Both the position numbers and the translations under genes were made by a program. From Odontesthes bonariensis (lineage: Eukaryota > Chordata > Actinopteri > Atheriniformes > Atherinopsidae), in assembly GCF_027942865.1 (NCBI RefSeq), contig NC_134511.1, positions 446,392-510,391 of the forward strand: DNA of 64,000 bases. Reading direction: 5' to 3'. Below, one piece after another: positions 13,401 through 25,400 of the stretch (its first letter is position 1; each line of letters opens with the position of its first letter). The notes beneath the pieces were generated by a model. The model saw nothing but the letters and a program-made list of their open reading frames with translations. It did no database searches and had not been told where the DNA came from.

Positions 13401-16400
13401 AGACAAGGTGAGGAAGGAGGAGATGAGGAAGGAGGAGACAAGAGGAGGAAGGAGGAGATGAGGAAGGAGGAGGCAAGGTGATGAGACGAGGTTGAGGAAG
13501 GAGGAGGTTTAGGAAGGAAGGAGGAGGTGAGGAAGGAGGAGACGAGGAAGGAGGAGGGGAGGAAGGAGGAGACGAGGAAGGAGGAGGGGAGGAAGGAGGA
13601 GGTGAGGAAGGAGGAGATAAGGTGCGGAAGGAGGAGATGAGGAAGGAGGAGACGAGGAAGGAGGAGACAAGGAAGGAGGAGACGAGGAAGGAGGAGGTGA
13701 GGAAGGAGGAGACGAGGTGAGGAAGGAGGAGACAAGGTGAGGAAGGAGGAGACAAGGTGAGGAAGGAGGAGACGAGGAAGGAGGAGACGAGGAAGGAGGA
13801 GACAAGGAAGGAGGAGACGAGGAAGGAGGAGGTGAGGAAGGAGGAGACGAGGTGAGGAAGGAGGAGACAAGGTGAGGAAGGAGGAGACGAGGAAGGAGGA
13901 GGGGAGGAAGGAGGAGGTGAGGAAGGAGGAGACGAGGTGAGGAAGGAGGAGACAAGGTGAGGAAGGAGGAGACGAGGAAGGAGGAGACAAGGAAGGAGGA
14001 GACGAGGAAGAAGGAGGTGAGGAAGGAGGAGACGAGGTGAGGAAGGAGGAGACGAGGTGAGGAAGGAGGAGACAAGGTGAGGAAGGAGGAGACGAGGAAG
14101 GAGGAGGGGAGGAAGGAGGAGACAAGAGGAGGAAGGAGGAGACGAGGTGAGGAAGGAGGAGGTGAGGAAGGAGGAGATGAGGAAGGAGGAGATGAGCAGA
14201 GGAAGGAGGAGATGAGGAAGGAGGAGACGAGCAGAGGAAGGAGGAGATGAGCAGAGGAAGGAGGAGGTGAGGAAGGAGGAGATGAGGAAGGAGGAGATGA
14301 GCAGAGGAAGGAGGAGATGAGGAAGGAGGAGACGAGCAGAGGAAGGAGGAGACGAGCAGAGGAAGGAGGAGATGAGATGAGGAAGGAGGAGATGAGCAGA
14401 GGAAGGAGGAGATGAGGAAGGAGGAGACGAACAGAGGAAGGAGGAGACGAGCAGAGGAAGGAGGAGATGAGATGAGGAAGGAGGAGATGAGGAAGGAGGA
14501 GATGAGCAGAGGAAGGAGGAGGTGAGGTGATGAAGGAGGAGGTGAGGAAGGAGGAGGTGAGGAAGGAGGAGACGAGCAGAGGAAGGAGGAGATGAGCAGA
14601 GGAAGGAGGAGATGAGGTGATGGAGGAGTTTAGGAAGGAGGAGATGAGGAAGGAGGAGACGAGCAGAGGAAGGAGGAGACGAGCAGAGGAAGGAGGAGAT
14701 GAGATGAGGAAGGAGGAGATGAGGAAGGAGGTTTCCATCAGCAGCCCGTTTCCTGAGGGGGGGGCAGAGGGAGCTGCTGCAGCCTCACTGAGCTCAGCTG
14801 CTGACACACAGCTCCTCCATCTTTCCTCCATCTTTCCTCCATCTTTCCTCCTCCTCCATCTTCCTCTTCTTCCTGCTGCTGAAGGATTATCCCTCTGATG
14901 GGGAACACGGCTCCTAACATGGCTGCCTAACCTCCTCCTCTCAGATGCTCGGTGAGTCTTTGTCCCCCCGGCACACGCAGCCCGGTGTGAGTGTTGGTGC
15001 GTACGCCGCCGCGTCTTCTGCCTGCTCTGCAGCTCTGTGTGTGTTAGCCTGCTCTGTTAGCATGAGGCTACGCTAACACACACTGATACCCAGCTCTGTG
15101 TGTGTTAGCCTGCTCTGTTAGCATGTGGCTACACTAACACACACTGATACCCAGCTCTGTGTGTGTTAGCCTCCTCTGTTAGCATGTGGCTACACTAACA
15201 CACACTGATACCCAGCTCTGTGTGTGTTAGCCTCCTCTGTTAGCATGAGGCTACACTAACACACACTGATACCCAGCTCTGTGTGTGTTAGCCTCCTCTG
15301 TTAGCATGTGGTTACGCTAACACACACTGTTACCCAGCATTTAGCTAAACAATGAGAGACACACGCACACACACATGCACACGCATGCACACACACATGC
15401 ACATGCATGCACACATATGCACACGCATGCATGCATGCACACACATAATAAGGTGGCGTCCTGTTAGCTCGTTATCTTTTCATCATCCCAACGAGCTGCT
15501 TCCAGAGCAGCCAGTGAGAGAGGAAGATTTCTTCTTCTGTGGTGCTGCAGCTGCTTCAGGCCTGAACTGGACCTGGTTCTGGTTCCTGTTGGTGTCATTT
15601 CCTTTAGAACAGAACAATCTGCATCTCTGGTTCTGGTTCTGGTTCCTGTTGGTGTCAAAGCTAACTTTACAGCTAACATCAAAGCTAACATCATAGCTGA
15701 CATTACAGCTAACATCACAGCTGACATTACAGCTAACATCAAAGCTAACATCATAGCTGACATTACAGCTAACATCACAGCTGACATTACAGCTAACATC
15801 AAAGCTAACATCATAGCTGACATTACAGCTAACATCAAAGCTAACAACACAGCTACCATCAAAGCTAACATTACAGCTAACATCAAAGCTAACATCAAAG
15901 CTAACATTACAGCTAAAATCAAAGCTTACACTACAGCTAACATCAAAGCTAACATTACAGTTAACATCAACGCTAACATCAAAGCTAACATCATAGCTGA
16001 CATTACAGCTAACATCAGAGCTGACGTCAAAGCTAACATTACAGCTAACAACACAGCTACCATCAAAGCTAACATTACAACTAACATTACAGCTAACATC
16101 AAAGCTAACATTACAGCTAACATTACAGCTAACATCAAAGCTAACATCAAAGCTAACATTACAGCTAAAATCAAAGCTAATACTACAGCTAACATCAAAG
16201 CTAACATTACAGTTAACATCAACGCTAACATCAAAGCTAACATTACAGCTAACATTACAGCTAACATCAAAGCTAACATTACAGTTAACATCAACGCTAA
16301 CATCAAAGCTAACATTACGGCTAACATCAAAACTAACATTACGGCTAACATCAAAGCTAACATTACAGTTAACATCAACGCTAACATCAAAGCTAACATT

Positions 16401-19400
16401 ACAGCTAACTCAAAGCTAACATCAAAGGTAACAATACAGCTAACATCAAAGCTAACATTACAGCTGACATCAAAGCTAACATCAAAGCTAACATCAAAGG
16501 TAACAATACAGCTAACATCAAAGCTAACAATACAGCTAACATCAAAGCTAACATTACAGCTGACATCAAAGCTAACATCAAAGCTAACATTACAGCTGAC
16601 ATCAAAGGTAACAATACAGCTAACATCAAAGCTAACAATACAGCTAACATCAAAGCTAACATTACAGCTGACATCAAAGCTAACATCAAAGCTAACATTA
16701 CAGCTGACATCAAAGCTAACATCAAAGCTAACATCAAATTTAACATTACAGCTAACATCAAATTTAACATCAAAGCTAACATTACAGCTAACAATAAGGT
16801 ACATAGAAGGTAACCACGCGTCAGAGGTCAGAGGTGTCAGAGGTCAGAGGTGTCAGAGTTCAGAGGTGTCAGAGTTCAGGCATAGAGGGAGGTACAGGGT
16901 CTGGTTCCACTTGCTTATTGTTCACGTTAACAGAAAGTCTGACCAGGGGTGCCCAACCTTTTGTCTGCCACTGTAGCTTCATCATGTCGGTGTTTACTGC
17001 ATTAAATGAGTGACAGAATGACCCGTGTGCCTCAGGTGTGTGATGCGGCGGGTGCGTTGTGGAAGCCAGGAGTCGTTGCTAAGTGCTGGCTGTGTGTCGT
17101 CCCTGGAGCTCCGAATGGACCAATCGGTGATCATCAAACCCGTCCACTCCTCCCTGCTGGGACAGGACTACTGCTTCGAGGTACTCAGCGTTGCACACTG
17201 CATCGTTCAAGTCAACTCCATTCATGTAGCAACAAAATCTCAAGATACAATCCACTGTAATACTAATACTAATACTGAATCAGAATCTGATCAAATCCAA
17301 TTCATTAAACTCCAGATTAGTCCAATTCATACCGAGCCAATTTAAAAAAGTGGCCCAGCTCAGGAAACGTCTCTCTGATCCGATCCCCCGTCCTGAGCTA
17401 CACGAAACAACTCCCTTTAACAGGAAGAAACCTCCAGCAACCCTGCAGGAACAGATGCATGGAGCAGTTTTCCTGCATCACTCTGAGACGGGATGTTTTA
17501 TTTGTGAGTCGGAGGACAGATCCTGGTCAGAAATAACTCCGAGGTTCCTCCCTGTAGGACCAGAAGCCGAGGAAACCCCATCCAGAGTAACTGTAGAACT
17601 GGACCAGGGGTCGGAAACCCGCGGCTCTTTCATACAAATTAAAAAGTATCCAATTCAAGTGTATTTTATTTGTGTTAAATCGTTTTTTTTTATTATAGTT
17701 CTAAATTGGAAGATTATTGTGATCTTGAAATATTAAAATAAAATAATATTTGAATTTTTATTATTTTTTATTTTTTTATCGCTCAAAAAATGCGTGACGC
17801 TCGCCAAAAGTCGGTATGTGCCCACCAAAACGCCGTGCATTTATCCAGACTTACAACCCCAGGAAGGCCAAATATGGAGAAATGTAAGAAAATAAAAATA
17901 TCTGAAGAAAATGGAACGTTTAATGATGCCTGAGCAGATTTATCTGCATTTACCTCTGACCAGTTAGCCTGATCAGTGGTGAGAAAGAGACCTTCAACTC
18001 TGCGTGTTTATTTTAATTATTATTTCCTTAAGAGTTCAAAATGTTCTAAATGTGTTTTTTGACATAAATAAAATGTCATTTTCTCTCCGTAAGCAACACA
18101 CTATAGTTGTTTATACAAAGCGTAAAGGTAAGAAAAGTATCTTCATTTTAGGTGTTTTCTTTTCCCTGGAAACCGGGTCCAAATGGCTCTCCCTGAACCA
18201 GACTCAGGTCCAAAGATAACGACTTCAGTCTGAGTTTAGAAGCAGACAGTTCTGAGTCCTCCAGGTCTTTATGTCTGTAAGACATGCTTGTAGTCTGACC
18301 AACCTATTGGGTTCATCTGGTTTTATAGATAAGTACAGCTGAGTATCATCAGCATAGCAATGGAACTTTCTGCCATGCTGTCTGATAATGTTACCTAATG
18401 GAAGCATGTACAAAGTGAAAAGATTCGGTCCAAGCACAGAACCCTGAGGAACTCCTCCCTTCTGGTACAGATAAGTACAGAATCAGAATCAGAATCGCTT
18501 TTATTGCCAGGTATGTGGACACACACGAGGAATTTGACTGAATTTGGCTCTCTTAGTGCAAAAAATACAAAAATAGACATAGAACAAGGCTAAAGTAGAA
18601 ACAAAAGTAGAATAAAAGGTAGAATAAAAAACTATGTATATGTAAGAAAAAAATAAAGATATAATAGGTAAAAAAAAATCTCACAGTTCACAGTATGGTA
18701 GGATGGATTATTCAGGTGATGTACAAATAAACAGCTGAGTATCATCAGCATAGCAGTGGAACTTTCTGCCATGCTGTCTGATAATGTTACCTAATGGAAG
18801 CATGTATAAAGTGAAAAGAATCGGTCCCAGTACAGAACCCTGAGGAACTCCTCCCTTCTGGTACAGATATACAGCTGAGTATCATCAGCATAGCAGTGGA
18901 ACTTTCTGCCATGCTGTCTGATAATGTTACCTAATGGAAGCATGTATAAAGTGAAAAGAATCGGTCCAAGCACAGAACCCTGAGGAACTCCAGAGATACT
19001 CTCAACACGCGTGACCCTGTACGTTCCGCTGTCTCCATGGCGATGACCCTGTGTTCCGTTTCCCAGGTAACGACCACAACGGGCACCAAGTGCTTCTCGT
19101 GCCGCTCGGCAGCAGAACGAGACAAATGGATGGAGAACCTGCGGCGAGCCGTCCACCCCAACAAGGACAACAGCCGGCGGCTGGAGAATGTGCTGACGGT
19201 GTGGGTGATCGAGGCCAAAGACCTGCCCGCCAAGAAACGGTAGGACACCTGTCCCAGGTACTGTCACAGGTACTGTCACCTGTCCCAGGTACTGTCACAG
19301 GTACTGTCACCTGTCCCAGGTACTGTCACAGGTACTGTCACCTGTCCCAGGTACTGTCACAGGTACTGTCATAGGTACAGTCACAGGTACTGTCACAGGT

Positions 19401-22400
19401 ACTGTCACAGGTACTGTCACCTGTCCCAGGTACTGTCACAGGTACTGTCACAGGTACTGTCACCTGTCCCAGGTACTGTCACAGGTACTGTCACCTGTCC
19501 CAGGTACTGTCACAGGTACTGTCACCTCTCCCAGGTACTGTCCCAGGTACTGTCCCAGGTACAGTCACAGGTACTGTCACAGGTACTGTCACAGGTACTG
19601 TCACAGGTACTGTCACCTGTCCCAGGTACTGTCCCAGGTACTGTCACAGGTACTGTCACCTGTCCCAGGTACTGTCCCAGGTACTGTCACAGGTACTGTC
19701 ACCTATCCCAGGTACTGTCCCAGGTACTGTCACAGGTACTGTCACCTGTCCCAGGTACTGTCCCAGGTACTGTCACAGGTACTGTCACCTGTCCCAGGTA
19801 CTGTCACAGGTACTGTCACCTGTCCCAGGTACTGTCACAGGTACTGTCACCTGTCCCAGGTACTGTCACAGGTACTGTCACAGGTACTGTCACAGGTACT
19901 GTCACCTGTCCCAGGTACTGTCACAGGTACTGTCACCTGTCCCAGGTACTGTCCCAGGTACTGTCCCAGGTACTGTCACAGGTACTGTCACAGGTACTGT
20001 CACCTGTCCCAGGTACTGTCACAGGTACTGTCACAGGTACTGTCACCTGTCCCAGGTAATGTCCCAGGTACTGTCACAGGTACTGTCACCTGTCCCAGGT
20101 ACTGTCCCAGGTACTGTCACAGGTACTGTCACCTATCCCAGGTACTGTCCCAGGTACTGTCACAGGTACTGTCACCTGTCCCAGGTACTGTCACCTGTCC
20201 CAGGTACTGTCCCAGGTACTGTCACCTGTCCCAGGTACTGTCACCTGTCCCAGGTACTGTCACAGGTACTGTCACCTGTCCCAGGTACTGTCCCAGGTAC
20301 AGTCACAGGTACTGTCACCTCTCCCAGGTACTGTCCCAGGTACTGTCACCTGTCCCAGGTGCTGTCCCAGGTACTGTCACAGGTACTGTCACAGGTACTG
20401 TCACCTGTCCCAGGTACTGTCACCTGTCCCAGGTGCTGTCCCAGGTACTGTCACAGGTACTGTCACAGGTACTGTCACCTGTCCCAGGTGCTGTCCCAGG
20501 TACTGTCACAGGTACTGTCACCTGTCCCAGGTACTGTCCCAGGTACTGTCCCAGGTACAGTCACAGGTACTGTCACCTGTCCCAGGTACTGTCCCAGGTA
20601 CAGTCACAGGTACTGTCACCTCTCCCAGGTACTGTCCCAGGTACTGTCCCAGGTACAGTCACAGGTACTGTCACCTGTCCCAGGTACTGTCCCAGGTACT
20701 GTCCCAGGTACAGTCACAGGTACTGTCACCTGTCCCAGGTACAGTCACAGGTACTGTCACCTGTCCCAGGTAATGTCCCAGGTACAGTCACAGGTACTGT
20801 CACCTGTCCCAGGTAATGTCCCAGGTACAGTCACAGGTACTGTCACCTGTCCCAGGTACTGTCCCAGGTACAGTCACAGGTACTGTCACCTGTCCCAGGT
20901 ACTGTCCCAGGTACTGTCCCAGGCACAGTCACAGGTACTGTCACCTCTCCCAGGTACTGTCCCAGGTACTGTCACCTCTCCCAGGTACTGTCCCAGGTAC
21001 TGTCACAGGTACTGTCACCTGTCCCAGGTACTGTCCCAGGTACTGTCACAGGGACTGTCACCTGTCCCAGGTACTGTCACAGGTACTGTTACCTGTCCCA
21101 GGTACTGTCCCAGGTACTGTCCCAGGTACTGTCACAGGTACTGTCACCTGTCCCAGGTACTGTCCCAGGTACTGTCACAGGTACTGTCACCTGTCCCAGG
21201 TACTGTCACAGGTACTGTTACCTGTCCCAGGTACTGTCACAGGTACTGTCACAGGTACTGTCACCTGTCCCAGGTACTGTCACAGGTACTGTCCCAGGTA
21301 CTGTCACCTGTCACAGGTACTGTCACAGGTACTGTCCCAGGTACTGTCCCAGGTACTGTCACAGGTACTGTCACCTGTCCCAGGTACTGTCCCAGGTACT
21401 GTCACAGGTACAGTCACAGGTACAGTCACAGGTACTGTCACAGGTACTGTCACCTGTCACAGGTACTGTCCCAGGTACTGTCACAGGTACTGTCACAGGT
21501 ACTGTCACAGGTACTGTCACCTGTCCCAGGTACTGTCCCAGGTACTGTCACCTGTCCCAGGTACTGTCCCAGGTACTGTCACAGGTACTGTCCCAGGTAC
21601 TGTCACCTGTCCCAGGTACTGTCACAGGTACTGTCCCAGGTACTGTCCCAGGTACTGTCCCAGGTACTGTCACCTGTCCCAGGTACTGTCCCAGGTACTG
21701 TCACCTGTCCCAGGTACTGTCACAGGTACTGTCACCTGTCCCAGGTACTATCACAGGTACTGTCCCAGGTACTGTCACCTGTCCCAGGTACTGTCCCAGG
21801 TACTGTCACAGGTACAGTCACAGGTACTGTCACAGGTACGGTCACCTGTCCCAGGTACTGTCCCAGGTACTGTCACAGGTACTGTCACCTGTCCCAGGTA
21901 CTGTCACAGGTACTGTCACAGGTACTGTCACCTGTCCCAGGTACTGTCCCAGGTACTGTCACCTGTCCCAGGTACTGTCACAGATACTGTCACCTGTCCC
22001 AGGTACTGTCACAGGTACTGTCACCTGTCCCAGGTACTGTCACAGGTACTGTCACCTGTCCCAGGTACTGTCACAGGTACTGTCCCAGGTACTGTCACCT
22101 GTCCCAGGTACTGTCACAGGTACTGTCCCAGGTACTGTCACCTGTCCCAGGTACTGTCACAGGTACTGTCACCTGTCACAGGTACAGTCACAGGTACTGT
22201 CACCTGTCCCAGGTACTGTCCCAGGTACTGTCACAGGTACTGTCACAGTTACTGTCACAGGTACTGTCACAGGTACTGTCACCTGTCCCAGGTACTGTCA
22301 CAGGTACTGTCACCTGTCCCAGGTACTGTCCCAGGTACTGTCACCTGTCCCAGGTACTGTCACAGGTACTGTCACCTGTCCCAGGTACTGTCACAGGTAC

Positions 22401-25400
22401 TGTCCCAGGTACTGTCCCAGGTACTGTCACAGGTACTGTCACCTGTCCCAGGTACTGTCCCAGGTACTGTCACAGGTACTGTCACCTTTCCCAGGTACTG
22501 TCCCAGGTACTGTCACAGGTACTGTCCCAGGTACTGTCCCAGGTACTGTCACCTGTCCCAGGTACTGTCACCTGTCCCAGGTACTGTCACCTGTCACAGG
22601 TACTGTCACAGGTACTGTCACCTGTCCCAGGTACTGTCCCAGGTACTGTCACCTGTCCCAGGTACTGTCACAGGTACTGTCACCTGTCCCAGGTACTATC
22701 ACAGGTACTGTCCCAGGTACTGTCACCTGTCCCAGGTACTGTCACAGGTACTGTCACCTTTCCCAGGTACTGTCCCAGGTACTGTCACAGGTACAGTCAC
22801 AGGTACTGTCACAGGTACGGTCACCTGTCCCAGGTACTGTCCCAGGTACTGTCACAGGTACTGTCACAGGTACTGTCACAGGTACTGTCCCAGGTACTGT
22901 CCCAGGTACTGTCACAGGTACTGTCACCTGTCCCAGGTACTGTCAGCTGTCTCAGGTACTGTCAGCTGTCTCAGGTACTGTCAGCTGTCTCAGGTACTGT
23001 CACCTGTCTCAGGTACTGCCACCTGTCTCAGGTACCCGGTCCCACCTGTCTCAGGGACCCGGTCCCACCTGTGTCAGGTACCCGGTCCCACCTGTCTCAG
23101 GAATCCGGTCCCACCTGTCTCAGGTACCCGGTCCCACCTGTCTCAGGAATCCGGTCCCACCTGTCTCAGGAATCCGGTCCCACCTGTCTCAGGTACCCGG
23201 TCCCACCTGTCTCAGGGACCCGGTCCCACCTGTCTCAGGTACTGTCACCTGTCTCAGGTACTGCCACCTGTCTCAGGTACTGTCACCTGTCTCAGGTACT
23301 GCCACCTGTCTCAGGTACCCGGTCCCACCTGTCTCAGGGACCCGGTCCCACCTGTCTCAGGTACTGTCACCTGTCTCAGGTACTGCCACCTGTCTCAGGT
23401 ACTGTCACCTGTCTCAGGTACTGCCACCTGTCTCAGGTACTGCCACCTGTCTCAGGTACTGTCACCTGTCTCAGGTACTGTCACCTGTCTCAGGTACTGC
23501 CACCTGTCTCAGGTACTGCCACCTGTCTCAGGTACTGTCACCTGTCTCAGGTACTGCCACCTGTCTCAGGTACTGTCACCTGTCAGAGGTACTGTCACCT
23601 GTCTCAGGTACTGTCACCTGTCTCAGGTACTGTCACCTGTCAGAGGTACCGTCACCTGTCTCAGGTACTGTCACCTGTCCCAGGTACTGTCACCTGTCTC
23701 AGGTACTGTCACCTGTCTCAGGTACTGTCAGCTGTCTCAGGTACTGTCAGCTGTCTCAGGTACTGTCACCTGTCAGAGGTACTGTCAGCTGTCTCAGGTA
23801 CTGTCACCTGTCTCAGGTACTGTCACCTGTCTCAGGTACTGTCACCTGTCAGAGGTACTGTCACCTGTCAGAAGTACTGCCACCTGTCTCAGGTACTGTC
23901 AGCTGTCTCAGGTACTGTCACCTGTCAGAGGTACTGTCACCTGTCAGAGGTACTGCCACCTGTCTCAGGTACTGTCAGCTGTCTCAGGTACTGTCACCTG
24001 TCAGAGGTACTGTCACCTGTCTCAGGTACTGTCACCTGTCAGAGGTACTGTCAGCTGTCTCAGGTACTGTCAGCTGTCTCAGGTACTGTCACCTGTCTCA
24101 GGTACTGTCACCTGTCACAGGTACTGTCACCTGTCACAGGTACTGTCACCTGTCTCAGGTACTGTCATCTGTCAGAGGTACTGTCACCTGCCACCTGTCT
24201 CAGGTACTGTCAGCTGTCTCAGGTACTGTCACCCGTCAGAGGTACTGTCACCTGTCTCAGGTACTGTCAGCTGTCTCAGGTACTGTCACCTGTCTCAGGT
24301 ACTGTCACCTGTCTCAGGTACTGTCAGCTGTCTCAGGTACTGTCACCTGTCTCAGGTACTGTCAGCTGTCTCAGGTACTGTCACCTGTCAGAGGTACTGT
24401 CACCTGTCTCAGGTACTGTCACCCGTCAGAGGTACTGTCACCTGTCTCAGGTACTGTCACCTGTCTCAGGTACTGTCACCTGTCTCAGGTACTGTCAGCT
24501 GTCTCAGGTACTGTCAGCTGTCTCAGGTACTGTCACCTGTCAGAGGTACTGTCACCTGTCTCAGGTACTGTCACCTGTCTCAGGTACTGTCACCTGTCAG
24601 AGGTACTGTCACCTGTCTCAGGTACTGTCACCTGTCTCAGGTACTGTCACCTGTCAGAGGTACTGTCACCTGTCAGAGGTACTGTCACCTGTCTCAGGTA
24701 CTGTCACCTGTCTCAGGTACTGTCACCTGTCAGAGGTACTGTCACCTGTCTCAGGTACTGTCACCTGTCTCAGGTACTGTCACCTGTCAGAGGTACTGTC
24801 ACCTGTCAGAGGTACTGTCACCTGTCTCAGGTACTGTCACCTGTCTCAGGTACTGTCACCTGTCTCAGGTACTGTCACCTGTCTCAGGTACTGTCAGCTG
24901 TCTCAGGTACTGTCACCTGTCTCAGGTACTGTCAGCTGTCTCAGGTACTGTCACCTGTCAGAGGTACTGTCACCTGTCAGAGGTACTGTCACCTGTCAGA
25001 GGTACTGTCACCTGTCTCAGGTACTGTCACCTGTCTCAGGTACCCGGTCCCACCTGTGGTTCTCCCCGTGTGCTGCAGGTACTTCTGCGAGCTGTGTCTG
25101 GACGACAGTCTCTACGCTCGGACGTCCTGTAAGATGAGGACGGACAACATCTTCTGGGGCGAGCGCTTCGACTTCAGCAGCCTGCCGCCCGTGGCCTCGG
25201 TCACGCTGCACCTGTACAAGGACACCGACCGGAAGAGGAAGAAGGACAAGAGCAGCTACGTGGGGCTGGTCAACATCCCCGTCGCCATGGTGACCGGCAG
25301 GCAGCTGGTGGAGAAGTGGTACTCAGTGAGCACGCCCAGCACCATCCGAGGTAGGTGCCCTGATCCCAGACCTGGTCCCAGACCTGGTCCCAGACCTGGT

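Noticed and set aside
12479..14831. Long minus-strand frames rich in Leu, Pro and Ser
   Set aside because: They are translations of the polypurine array; overlapping frames are all open and no unique sequence or splice signals support a gene.
14617..14898. Frame of 93 codons at the end of the polypurine array
   Set aside because: Its first half is repeat (KEEMRKEE) and the second half is uncharacterised intron with no homology recognised.
14940..14958. Possible 7-base microexon TCTCAG|ATGCTCG|GTGAGT
   Set aside because: Including it shifts the frame of exon 17036-17180 and destroys the conserved IIKPVHSS reading. As a start exon it meets a stop at once.
20059..25137. Open frames of up to 1692 codons through the CAGGTACTGTC array
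   Set aside because: The unit simply contains almost no stop codons on the plus strand. The frames are low-complexity ([12 protein letters not shown]) and enter exon 25079-25350 out of its conserved frame.
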